Below, piece after piece: positions 21,875 through 32,123 of a stretch of DNA of 64,000 bases. The DNA comes from Kondoa malvinella (lineage: Eukaryota > Basidiomycota > Agaricostilbomycetes > Agaricostilbales > Kondoaceae). The notes beneath the pieces were generated by a model, which did no database searches, was not told the DNA's origin, and worked only from the letters and a program-made list of their open reading frames with translations. Within the stretch, counting starts at the first letter, position 1, and the number at the start of each line of letters is the position of its first letter. Made by a program: the position numbers and the translations under genes. The stretch is taken from contig BCIM01000011.1 of the NCBI GenBank assembly GCA_039545315.1, forward strand, positions 372,001 to 436,000, given 5' to 3'.

Positions 21875-23123
21875 ATGCCTTACAGGTACCTTGAGCGCTG
21901 TATCAATCGACTGTAAGCGCTGATACACAAACAGAGTCGAGTACGCTTCTACTGGCAGGTGAGCTCAGTCTCAGTCAAACCTATCAGAACCTGTCTGAAC
22001 ACCATTCACAGGGCTGGCTGCAAAGGCCCCGTTCGTTTCATCCCATTGGGCGTATCGACTTGCTCTGAGTTCTGTTACAGAAAGCCTGCAAAGACAGCGA
22101 GGACAACAAGATTGGTTCGGCTGAATGCAATTCTGTGAAAGGAGATTATGCTGATGTGCCAGAGCAGGTAAAGGTGAAATGCGTCTAGGCGTCCAAATGA
22201 AGATGAAGGTTGCTGGAGGCGAGGCCAAAGACACGATGCAGTGGAAACATTGGGGTTGCGTTAGTTCCAGTGCGCATCTCTCTCTATTTAAAGAGTAATG
22301 TCTGCTAATGTGATTGATTATAGAGGTCATTGACAACATGAAGAAGGAATTGGGCGATGATGCGTCCGAATTGGATGGGTATGAAGACATGCGCGAGGAA
22401 GATCAGACCAGGATCTCTAAAGCCTGGGAAGAGGGTAAAGGTATGTTACGATCTGTACATTGGACGATCACACTGAATGCTTTCGAAACCTAGTCGCTGA
22501 TGAGGATGTCACACCTGGTCAATATACTATGCCCCGATTGTTTGACATCGCTGATTGAGCTCGATAACAGCTATGAAGGAGGACGCAGAGGCAAAGAAAG
22601 CCAAAGATGAGGAAAAGGCTGCCGGTAACTAACCTGACGAGTCAATAAACCTTTTGCTAAGGCATCATCACAGCCAAAGCAGAAAAGGAAGCCGAGAAAC
22701 AAGCCAAGAAGGAAGAAAAGGAGAAGGCTAAAGCTGAAAAAGGCAGTGCGACCAAAAAGCGCAAACCTGTATGCCTTTTTACATCATCTGACCATTTGAT
22801 TTGCCTGACTATGGGTTTCGTCAATAGAAGAAGGCCGAGTCAGAGGAGGAAGCGGATGAAGAGGAAGAAGAAGAGAAGCCTAAGCCTAAGAAACGCGCAA
22901 AGAAGGCTGAGGCTGAAACTCCTGCTGAAGGGTCTCGCAAATCTTCTCGTGCAAAGCCGTGAGTGTCGTCCTACCATCTGGTCTCCTTGACCTAATTGGC
23001 AGCATGTCACTTACAGTGCTAAGAAGATGGCCGAGAGCGAAACTGTCAGTACTATTCGCCAGGGATTGCTTGAACATTTATTGATGTTTGTGTTGACAGC
23101 CCGAAGAAGATGAGGAGGAATGA
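21875..23123 (+). CDS. PARP-type zinc-finger protein without a catalytic domain
   Basis: The N-terminal finger is assembled from five tiny exons: 21875-21885, 21935-21958, 22012-22030, 22081-22114 and 22168-22259 (180 nt, exactly 60 codons). Spliced it reads MPYRVEYASTGRAGCKGP, KACKDSEDNKIGKGEMRLG, MQWKHWGC, giving the Cys-Cys-His-Cys ligands and RxGxxxK/HWGC signature of a nicked-DNA-sensing PARP finger. The rest is a coiled, Lys/Glu/Ala-rich segment, a KKRKP-type basic cluster, long acidic runs, KSSRAKP and a final PEEDEEE. No ADP-ribosyltransferase domain follows before the stop at 23121-23123. Small nuclear proteins of this sort occur in other fungi. The role is probably chromatin or DNA-break binding. 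Confidence 0.8.
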
Positions 23124-23954
23124 TTTACCTCTAAACAACCTAATGCATCCAGTACTTTCAAGGGACAGACGAATGAAGATCCACTAATTTGCTACCAGTT
23201 TCAAGGTCACGATTGTTCCGGCTGGCCTCTCCCGTCGCAGCTTCTCTTCGCTTCTTTTCCACTTCTATCCTCCTGGTCTGTTCCACGGACTGGTCGCTAG
23301 TGCGCTGTGTTACCCGATGTTGTGCCTCTCCAGTGCTAGGGTATGGCAGAGCTGATTAATGCTGATGCTAATTCTGCTTTATTGCTCTGTCTTCGATTCC
23401 GCTCGTTGCTCTGCACTCTGTTGGCTTTGCTTCTATCTCTGTAAGCTACCCGGCAAGTCTTCCTGTTTCGAACTCTACTTTTAAGTATTCGTCATCGGGT
23501 TTCTGGAGATATCAATGATCACCAAACGTCGCGGGAAGCTCTCGGAGATGATCAGGCTACTCAGATGGCACTGCTGGTCCACCGTGAAGGTCAAGCGATG
23601 CGTAAGGAGCGTTGTCGAACAGACATGGGCATCGCTCCCAAGAACGTTCTGATCATTCAAGGCGTCCGTTATTTCGGGAAGCATAGCGTGGATACCATGC
23701 AGCTTTGTACAGTCTGTGCATCAACGCATTGGTCCAGAGCCCTAAAATCTCCTCGCCAAGGCACCCACACTGAGTGGACTTTGACCTGAAATTAAAGTTG
23801 CCCTCAAACGACAACGCCGTGACTCTGTCTGCTGTTAGAATATGGACGTCTGACATTTGAACGAACCTATATGAGCGATAATAGCACTGTTGACATGCCT
23901 GCAGAGTGAGTCTGCTGTCCCGAACTCTTTGATGAGGCAATTGACCTTGTCTGC
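23124..23954. other. Intergenic; probably holds an unresolved 5' exon
   Basis: About 830 bases with no convincing gene of its own. The first exon (start codon and likely signal peptide) of the membrane protein at ~23955-25111 should lie here, but I could not join one in phase. No repeat or RNA gene seen. Confidence 0.35.
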
Positions 23955-25111
23955 CTATCAAGTCCGCTTGGGGGTGCTGGAAGCATTCACTTTAACGGGA
24001 TACCCACACAATGTGAAACTGTTCAGCTTGCATGGGAAGGAGGGCTCTCGCCAGTCGTGAGTCCTTTGCGTCTTGTGACGCCCATTTTCAGTCGCTTACA
24101 TGTCGAACAAACGCAGAGGGTTGAGTTCTATCAACAGTCTACTATGGCCGACGAAGAAGCCTTTGAGGCAAATCGGGATTGGGATATTGTGCCAGATGGC
24201 ATGTTCAACGTATACTACAACCAGACGGGAGGACCTCAATTGGATTGGGAAGTCAATGTAGAGGCTGGCCGTAACCTATGGGTGGTCATAGTCGATCATA
24301 CTGGAGCATGTGAGTGCCTGCAAAGTACTACTTGAAGTCCTGCTAATGTCCGTCATCAGATTCTCAAAATTCGCTTCCATTCGTGGTCCAGCCGAGCGAC
24401 AAAGATCACTGCTTGAAGGAGATAGTCAAGGTTCATCGCCGAGAGTCTTTACTCACCATACCAGCCGTCACTTTTCTATCGCTCTTCATCTTTATGCTCG
24501 GCTTATCAGGCTACATCCTGTTCCTCTATGTCCGCTTATCTCGACAGCAAAAATCAAGCAGACGATCTCAAGTTCGACCCGTTATCGATCGTGACGACTC
24601 GTCCATGTACACCACTACATCCAACACAATCAATGAACCATATATGATTCAAAGACAATTGACACCCAACAGCGGCTACGGCAATACCGACGAGAACCAG
24701 CTAGAGAACGGCGAGCGCGCTTTCCTTTACGCAGGGAATGGACAAAGACACGTCGCAGCCAGTCAATTTACAGACGATGCTGAATCACCCATCTCACCTG
24801 CGACTACGGCCAATTCTCAATATCCGCTATTGAAACCAGCTCACGCCTATAATCGCGATACAGACAGCTACAGCATCAACAGCAAAGCAGAATCAAGACG
24901 CTTATCCATCAAAACGGCAGCGACGAAAGCTTCTTCGAACGAGGATGAAGACAGCAGCCTGTCCCGTTCGACCAGTCTTACTGCGTCAACTCATTCGGAT
25001 GCGTCTATGTTACCGCAATTCTTCCCTATAAGATTGAATGAAGCTCAGACGGGAACGTGGAGAAGCGGCGGAAGCAGTCAGAAGCTCAAAGATCCGTTTG
25101 CTGATACTTGA
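23955..25111 (+). CDS. Single-pass membrane protein with lumenal domain and Ser/Thr-rich cytosolic tail
   Basis: Resolved exons end at 24056, then 24117-24309 and 24360-25111. The ectodomain holds IPTQCETVQLAWEGGLSPV, RVEFYQQ, WEVNVEAGRNLWVVIVDHTG and SLPFVVQPSDKDHC, the pattern of fungal surface proteins in which a cysteine precedes xLxWxGGxxPx and a second cysteine closes the domain. One transmembrane helix follows (TFLSLFIFMLGLSGYILFLY). The cytosolic tail of ~190 residues is rich in Ser, Thr, Asn and Asp. I infer a type I plasma-membrane or vacuolar protein; function is unknown. The 5' end is incomplete: the frame is open from about 23918, with no start codon found. Confidence 0.6.
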
Positions 25112-25342
25112 TGCAGTGGGGAAGAGCAGATGTGGATTGATGAATAGTGTGAATAGAGGATACTCGGGCTTCAACTGTCAATAGCTTTATACATATTTGT
25201 AATGCTTATCCTTCATTTACAATACTGCGAAGCACGAATCGCTATATACAAAAGTTCCACTATACACCCACTTCCAATACTCCAGGACAGGTATCCCATT
25301 TCCCATACGGACCGGCCGGGGAACTCGTTGCACGGTATTATA

Positions 25343-27397
25343 CTACTGCTGCGCCCTCGGCGGCAACAATCTTACACCCATCGCTTGAGCATTTCGAGCA
25401 CCTTCGTCCATCTCTTCATCTGGGAGGGCAAATCTTCTCCTTACGCGCTGGAGGAAAGGCGGGATTGGAGCTGGGGCGGCCCGCAAGCGATGAGCTGGAT
25501 GATCGGCTGGAATCGGCAGATCTTCCTCTACTCCATCGTCGACGTTGAACACTCGCCGAGCTGGAGGAGCCTCTTGAGCTGGAACAAAGCGCACACGACG
25601 ATTTCTTGGACCGACTGGAGCTGGATCGGCTTGATTGTTGGCTTGAATGACGACACGAGCATTTCGAGCGGCTCTCATTGCGCGTGCTGGAAGAGGGTTG
25701 TGAGCGCGCTGACCTCTTCTAGCCATTCGGTCTGCATAACGAGCGAGGTCAGCAGCTACTCCATCAAAGTTGTTAAGGTCAAACTCACCTGCAGCTGGAC
25801 CAGCATTTCCATCTTGGCCTGCCTCAGCTTGCCTGTTTTCTGGGTTCGGACGACCGTTTTCTTCGAATCGAGCTCGAACGTGCCTCAAGACTTGAGCGGG
25901 AAGCATGTCTCGAAGGTTGGGAGGGTTGGCTGGATTGTTTGCTACAATTTGACGCGGAAGCGGAATGCCAGCCTGAGCTCGACGGTCGGCTGCAGGCGCG
26001 TCATTCCAATGATCAACTGCCATTTGCATTCGCATAAGCTCAAGGTCCCTGATTTGACTCCGCAGGAAGAACTCACGAATTCTGTTTGCCTCTTCGAGAC
26101 GCTGCGCACCTCGCGCAGCTTGAACCCTCAAAGCTTCAAGCTGGGCCATTCGCCTTTCGTGAGCTGCCCCTTGACCCCCTTGATCGCGCATTCGGAGAGC
26201 GTGACGATTCACAAGGTATTGATCGACAGTCATGGCGTTCGGACCTGCTTCAGCGGTGTTGGCGACATCTGCACCCACAATTTGGGCGAGGCGATCATGC
26301 ACTTCAGGCGCGTTGTTTCGGTCAAAGTGACGAAGCCAGTCTTGACAGGCGAGAAGGAATTGAGCACCCAAAGGAGCTCTTGGATGGTCGCGATGAGCTC
26401 GCCGGACAATATCGATTGTAGCTTGCATTTGGCGCAACAAGATGGCGTTCACGTCGCGAGCACGATGATACCCAGCCACTTGCCTGTTGGCCTTTGCAAT
26501 TTCTTTGCGCCGGCTGATGAGATCCGCTGATTCTTCCTCTTTGACTTTTCTGGTTTCCGAGAATTCTTGCAACTCTTCTGCATCCATTTTGTTTTTCTTG
26601 TGCCTGATGAAGCTCTGAGTGAGGGCATCGAGAGTGCGGAGGACTTCAGAAGGCGGCGAAGCGAGCTTGGTTTGACAGTATGGACATTTGTTGTCCGCAG
26701 CGCTGCCGTCCTTCCACCAGGGAATGACGCACATGGAGCAGAAAGAGTGACCGCATTGAAGAGAGATTGGCGCGAGGAAGAATTCCATGCAGATTGAACA
26801 GGTCAAGTCTTCTTCCAATGCTTCTGTGAAAGTGTCGTCCACTGGATTCGCTTGAACTGGCGCTGCAACATTTGCGATGATTGGGTTGGTCTGGGTTGCT
26901 GCAGATATTTGGGTAGTGGGCATGGCAGCGAGCGCAAAGGCAGAGGGAGGTGGGCTTGGAGCTGTCGAGCGGATGAATGTGACCTCGATCATTTCGACAT
27001 CTTGAGACTTGCTGCTGCCCGCGGTGAGAGAGGCCGCAAGCTGAGCTACTTCTTCTTCATTGTCAGAAGCTGAAGCTGATGGGCTGTCGATGTCAGACAC
27101 TATTTCTCTCCCTTTGCCTTTATTCAGATCAACAGCATCCATTGGACTGTCCAAAGCATCCTCGTCTACCTCCCAGGGACTTCCGATGGCTGTATGCACA
27201 CTCATACCATCATCCTCTTCGTTTTCCTCCTCCATCAACTGGACGTAGGAGCCGTTGGCGTCCGTTTTGAGAGCTGAAAGGCGCTCTGATAGGGTAGAAC
27301 TGTCGAATTTGGTGTGATGGTTTGAACTGGATGTTTCCAATTCCTCAACGTAGTCATTATGCTCAGCGACAAAATCATTGATAGCAGGGAACGACAT
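25343..27397 (-). CDS. RING-finger protein (likely E3 ubiquitin ligase), 684 aa
   Basis: One uninterrupted frame from ATG at 27397 (MSFPAINDFVAEHNDYVEEL) to the stop at 25343. An acidic Ser-rich N-terminus of ~190 residues precedes a C3HC4 RING at about 200-245: CSICMEFFLAPISLQCGHSF, then C..C before WW and a final CPYC. A long helical, Arg/Gln/Ala-rich region follows (~260-600) and a Pro/Arg-rich end. RING domains recruit E2 enzymes, so ubiquitin ligase activity is the natural inference; partner and location are unknown. The lack of introns is striking beside its intron-rich neighbours. A 442-aa frame on the opposite strand is its mirror shadow. Confidence 0.8.
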   Translation of the reverse strand: MSFPAINDFVAEHNDYVEELETSSSNHHTKFDSSTLSERLSALKTDANGSYVQLMEEENEEDDGMSVHTAIGSPWEVDEDALDSPMDAVDLNKGKGREIVSDIDSPSASASDNEEEVAQLAASLTAGSSKSQDVEMIEVTFIRSTAPSPPPSAFALAAMPTTQISAATQTNPIIANVAAPVQANPVDDTFTEALEEDLTCSICMEFFLAPISLQCGHSFCSMCVIPWWKDGSAADNKCPYCQTKLASPPSEVLRTLDALTQSFIRHKKNKMDAEELQEFSETRKVKEEESADLISRRKEIAKANRQVAGYHRARDVNAILLRQMQATIDIVRRAHRDHPRAPLGAQFLLACQDWLRHFDRNNAPEVHDRLAQIVGADVANTAEAGPNAMTVDQYLVNRHALRMRDQGGQGAAHERRMAQLEALRVQAARGAQRLEEANRIREFFLRSQIRDLELMRMQMAVDHWNDAPAADRRAQAGIPLPRQIVANNPANPPNLRDMLPAQVLRHVRARFEENGRPNPENRQAEAGQDGNAGPAAGEFDLNNFDGVAADLARYADRMARRGQRAHNPLPARAMRAARNARVVIQANNQADPAPVGPRNRRVRFVPAQEAPPARRVFNVDDGVEEDLPIPADHPAHRLRAAPAPIPPFLQRVRRRFALPDEEMDEGARNAQAMGVRLLPPRAQQ

Positions 27398-28036
27398 TGC
27401 TATATTCTAACGTCTATGCTAGATCTATAGGTTAAAAAGTTTGGTATGTGTGAGAATTGAACGCTTGTACTTTCCGTTGACAGAATGTGGCGTTCTCGTC
27501 GTCTGGAACAAGAGACAGAAGCAGTTTTCGCGCTGTATATAGACGTCGATGGATGAACGTTTACGCACTGTGATCTGTGCAGTGGTCTGTGCACGTACAG
27601 AGTGCGCTGAAAGAAGACAATAGACGGGGCTCGCAATAAAGAGATTCGAAAGATGGCTTGCCAGAAGGAGAATAACAAAAGAAAGAACAGAAGTCGCAAA
27701 TCAGTAGCAATGGTCTGAACGGTTGAACGCTTCTATTGTCCTTCTTGTGAGCCGCATAGGTCCATCTGATGTAGTAGGATCATCAGCCAAGCTTCTTGTG
27801 GAGGTAGATCCCGGAAATGCTAATGAACAAACATCAGAAGGCAGTTTGCTATTGTCACGAAAGCACTTGCAATCTTGTCTGGAGAGAGCCTTGAGAAAGG
27901 TAGACTGGACCAGAAGCCATTAATATAGCTGAGATCCGAAAAACCCGTATTTCGAGCTGAATCAAGCGCCCGCGCTGACCAGTTTTCTAGCCGAGTCTGC
28001 GTCCGCCATTGATATACTTGAGGCTAAATACTCATA
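27398..28036. other. Intergenic, no gene seen
   Basis: About 640 bases between the start of the RING gene and the end of the PC-esterase-like gene, both minus strand. It should carry the RING promoter. Short frames at 27400-27699 and 27723-27923 show no family signal. Confidence 0.4.
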
Positions 28037-29979
28037 TTAGCATGCACCAAGATGTCTAGAAAGCTTTAACCGCACCGACTTTGAAGGCACCGAGAGGTAG
28101 ATGACTTTCGGTTCAGGCGGATCTGCAATCCCCGAATACATATCCAGGGCTCTGTTCAGAGCAGATGTGAGGGATTTGAGGTATGCTATGTAGCTTATAA
28201 ACATTTGTAGGCAGACGAGATAGATTCAACTCACTGCTAGTGCTGTGCCGCTTGCGAGCTTGATGTGAGCCCTAATTGCGATGTTAGCAGTACTCGCGTT
28301 AGGTAGCATCCCAGATAGCGTACCGTGCTTAAAAGCAGGACATCTGTCGCGTATGACTCTTCTTCGCCAATCAAGTAATATCTGAATGCAGACTATTAGC
28401 TGAAATTGCATCTCATACTCGCAGGCCAGCACAAACAGATGCGGGTCCCACTTAAAATCAAAAGTCAAGCCAGGTCCAAGGACATGTGTCTTATTCTTTG
28501 CCTTCTCCTGCTCTAATTTGAGTGAAAAGCTGAAATGGGCCCAAGGGAAAACCTACGTAGACCGGCACATCATCGCCGTCGCCTAGCAACCGCGGAATGA
28601 TGGAGTCGTAGAGCATTCTTTAGACCCATGAGCGACTAAGTAGAGCCCTAAGTGAAAGAAAAAGGGCCTACCGAACATGAGAGTCTCCCTAAAAAGTAGT
28701 CAGCCAGCTGAAGCATAGGTAGGCCGCGGGCACATGCCTGGAATATGACTCTCTTGCTCTCCGTTCGTGTAAAGCACTGCTGCCTTTGCAATTTTCCATT
28801 GACGCCGTCTAGCAGTGCCAAACTTGCAGGATCCAACCGACATCCAAGAGGTTGAAAGCGATAGGAAACCAGAGGTACTTCCTCATTCTGCCGTATTGGA
28901 GATGGATCAGGAAGGTATGCGCCGGGAATATCTTTGGTCCTGCTGCACAGTGGAAGATTTTCTGCTCCTTCTAGACTACGGACTGAACCAGTCGGCAAGT
29001 TTGAGGATCGCTCTGGAAAGCTGTAAAGTCGACAGGAATCTGAACATCTGATCTTGGATGATAGTGCAGTGCTAGAGAGACCTTCATAGGCCAAAAGACG
29101 ACGATTGTGTAGTCGAAGCTTTCTTGGTATCTGCTTCCAGTTTGACCCTCTAGAAGACAAGTCAGTGAGCTAGTACGAGTAGTCTTACTGGTCTATCTGA
29201 CCTTGCTGTCCATAGTTCGCCTGTAGCAGGGTCGTCTAGAATTTCGCTGAAGTGCTGATATCTGCTAAACATGTGATTGACTTGTATATTGAAATCGCCC
29301 GAGTTTGATAGAGTGATTGGATAGATATAACGGCACGGATGTCGCTCTTCATCGTACTGATTGAATGACTTGAATATTCTTCACCCAGTATTCATCGGCG
29401 GCTTACCTTGTATGGTATCACAGCTGAAAGCGCCTGCGCTCCTGATATAGATACCTCAAAACTATCTGGCCCTAACCGCCTGCGAATCATCTTTGCTTCC
29501 TCTGAGCTTGTAGAAATTGGCAGGTCGATAGAATCCTGGCACACATCCATATCCCTCCTTTCTATCACAACGGAGAACGAGTTGCATGTCCTTCTCTCCT
29601 GCAGTGCGCATATTGAGATCTTGAATTCCGAATGAGCAGAGGTCTGTTCTTCGCATTCGGATAGGTCAAGTTCTTCCGATAGCTCTGGCGGAGGAGGTGA
29701 TAAAGGGCTGGGACAAGCTGTATCCAGTGCGCCCATGACTCTTTCTTGTTCCTGCTGCTGGAATTGCTGCTCTTGTTGCTGTTCCAGCTGCGGAATATCT
29801 ATGTCTGGTTTTGGTCGTATAGGGAGCGAGTCTTGATAGATATCGCTTGCCGTCGACGCGCTGTTTGCAACATATCGAGGCAGACTTGCTGCTTGTTCTT
29901 GATACAGGACTATGGTGAAGACCACGACGATACAAATAAGATAGCCAATGCACCGCTTTTTCGAGCACGCCGGGTGCAT
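28037..29979 (-). CDS. PC-esterase/SGNH-like type II membrane protein
   Basis: Starts MHPACSKKRC at 29979, with a signal-anchor helix (CIGYLICIVVVFTIVLY) right after a short cytosolic end. A Gln-rich stem (QLEQQQEQQFQQQEQE) and a domain with LGPDSFEVSISGAQAL come next. A GC-AG splice (28689-28737) creates the esterase nucleophile block KRVIFQGDSHVR, preceded by PLGCRLDPASL. Downstream exons hold LTFDFKWDPHLFVL and ALDMYSGIADPPEPKVIYLS, and the protein ends HLGAC at 28037. NXPE/PC-esterase proteins act in the secretory pathway, probably as acyl-esterases or acyl-transferases on glycans. The catalytic Asp/His pair was not located with certainty. Confidence 0.65.
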
Positions 29980-30357
29980 GTCGATGCTTTGGTGCTAGAC
30001 AAGCGATACAGGCCAGAGTGCTGGTGTTGGCTGTCAGAAAGATATTACAGGCCAAGAGTTTTTGTCAAGCAGGAAGGTTCGGAATGCCAGAGCAACAGGC
30101 TTAGGCAGTGCAACGAGAGGATGGCATCTTCCAATAGCAGTGTAGGGTATCCTAGGCTGTGGTATAATCACGCAACGCTGTCGACGCGTTTGGTGCTTGT
30201 AAGGTGACCTGCAGCAAGCTAAGACTGGAAGGTATGCAAGTCCAACGACGGATGTCAAGAGCACAAGTATGAGTAGCATAGCATAGCATTTCACTGAATA
30301 ATACCAAGTCCCAAATTGAAAGACCCCAGCGAATGTCATAGGAGACCACCCTTCCGC
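29980..30357. other. Intergenic, no gene seen
   Basis: About 378 bases between the start of the PC-esterase-like gene and the end of the short-chain dehydrogenase (both minus strand). The frames here (for example 30034-30339) are hydrophobic but lack splice or family support. Confidence 0.4.
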
Positions 30358-31673
30358 TCACGCCAATGAAGCCAACGACGCATCCTGCCCTTTCCAAATC
30401 TCTACCAAATCAGCCCATACTTTCCTCTGCGCATCCAACCCTTCTGGGCTGAGTGAATAGTCGCTCTCTTCTTCGACCATGCATTTGCCTGAATCCGGAT
30501 TAGCAAGCTCGTCAAAAATTGAGATCAAGGAATGTACTGCTGTAAGCTCCTTGTTTGGTCTTGTTCATAGCTGCCCAGACGATAGTACGACTGCCGACTT
30601 CGGTTGTGCGAGCAACCATCGCTTTGAGCAAATTGACGACGGCGCTGAGACGCATTTGTCTTAGCAAAAGGACTGCGGGGACTGTTCAGAGGAGCACTTA
30701 CGTGAGAACAAAGTTGAGGCTTCGAGTGAGCTCAGAGTGACATAGCCCAGGGTTGACCTGCGTTGAAAAATCATGAGGCCTTTGTCGCAGTCTGTTTAGA
30801 GAGGGTGCTCACGCAGTTCACGACCACATTCGATGAAGCCCTTTTCGCAATCTCCCGCGTAATGAAGACGTTAAGAAGCTTTGAATCGTTGTATCTTGCC
30901 GTGCCGACGAATTTGGATTTGTCGTTCATCTCGGTGACTGGATGGTCAGCCTTGCCATATCCAGAGAAGTTAGACCAGAAGTGGACTGGTACGATCACAA
31001 GATGAGTACACTGAAGACTCGATACCGACAAGGAGTACAACCTACCTTCTGATGCGACGATGCAGAGATGAGGAGATAGAGAGGCAGATGGAGGAAGAGC
31101 AGGCTTCTTGGCTGTCTCTTCCAGTAAAGGAAGTAGAAGAACAGCGAGCAGGCCAGTGGAAATATCGTTGACTTGAAGACTAAATGATACATGTCAGCCG
31201 AATCAGAAGAACAAAGCACAAAGACCTACGTCTGCTCATAACCATCTCCAGTTGTGGCCCAATGATTATTGCTGATTCCCGCATTGAGCACAGCCAAATC
31301 CAAGCGATCCAAATCCTTCTTGACTCGCGCAGCAAACGCTTTGACGCTAGCGAAACTGGCCAGATCGAGCTGCCACACTTCAACAGCAGCAGAAGGATGT
31401 GCTTCCAAGATGCTTCGTTTGGCTTGTTCGCCCTTCTCCGTTGAACGGACGGCGATGATGAGTGTGGCTGGCTTCATGGATGCAAAGTGTTTGGCGACTT
31501 CGAAGCCTAAGCCAGTGTTGCTGCCAGTCACAATAACGTTGCCTTGACACAATAGTAAGCACGGATCTGAGCGGCTTGAGTAAGGACTTACGGCCTTCGA
31601 GGTTGACATGTTCGACTTCAGGTATGACAGCCCATTGGTTCTTGATAAAGATAGGAAATGATAATTGACCCAT
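30358..31673 (-). CDS. Short-chain dehydrogenase/reductase (retinol-dehydrogenase-like)
   Basis: About six exons from ATG at 31673 (MGQLSFPIFIKNQW) to TGA at 30358-30360. The NAD(P)-binding motif is VIVTGSNTGLGFEVAKHFAS, the AVRS basic position follows strand 2, then LDLASFASVKAF, LAVLNAGI, and the catalytic YNDSKLLNV (Tyr-x3-Lys). After the active site come NCVNPGLCHSEL and a C-terminal helical part ending ASLASLA. The closest general pattern is fungal WW-oxidoreductase/retinol dehydrogenase-type SDRs, whose substrates are rarely known. It is divergent from GPI13; both share a 91-bp upstream element (see repeats). Confidence 0.85.
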
Positions 31674-31726
31674 TGTGAGAAATTGCAGGCAGATGATGGA
31701 TCAAGAGCAAGAAAGGAAGGCCAGGA

Positions 31727-31817
31727 CGCTGCTCTGTTTGATCTGTATGCGTCTGCTTTGAACTCTTGAAATGCTTCACTTGGTGTATGCTCGTCAACAA
31801 ATTTCGCTTCAACATGT
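31727..31817 (-). repeat. 91-bp inverted repeat, left arm
   Basis: Perfect reverse complement of 31950-32040; I matched it base by base over 91 positions. The outer end lies 53 bases upstream of the SDR start codon. Read in the direction of the SDR gene it begins ACATGTTGAAGCG and ends GAGCAGCG, exactly as the right arm reads toward GPI13. The 132-base spacer is not repeated. Confidence 0.95.
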
Positions 31818-31949
31818 TTAAGCGGAGGCGTAGACGCGCAAGTCACGCGGCCGAGCTCTGCGTTTCACGAGAGCAAGTGAGAGGTACCAGAGTGACTAAT
31901 AGCAGCTTGTACGCGCCTGCCGAAGATCATTGGGCAGGCCATCTTCGCG

Positions 31950-32040
31950 ACATGTTGAAGCGAAATTTGTTGACGAGCATACACCAAGTGAAGCATTTCA
32001 AGAGTTCAAAGCAGACGCATACAGATCAAACAGAGCAGCG
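31950..32040 (+). repeat. 91-bp inverted repeat, right arm
   Basis: Identical, in opposite orientation, to 31727-31817. It ends 83 bases before the GPI13 start codon at 32124. No flanking target-site duplication or transposase gene is visible, so a mobile-element origin is not supported. It behaves like a copied promoter-proximal or 5' leader segment. Confidence 0.95.
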
Positions 32041-32123
32041 ACCAGCAGCCGCGAGAAGCCAGTCGTTCACTGGGAAATAGATTCGTGGTCGAGGATTAGC
32101 TGCGAAGGGGGACAGGATTGGCA

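Noticed and set aside
25202..26530. Plus-strand open frame of 442 codons
   Set aside because: It is the mirror of the RING-protein coding strand, with no domain, no signal and a composition set by the opposite codons.
31727..32040. Inverted repeat as a MITE or insertion sequence
   Set aside because: No target-site duplication or element-like termini were seen, and the arms point symmetrically at two gene starts; a copied upstream segment fits better.
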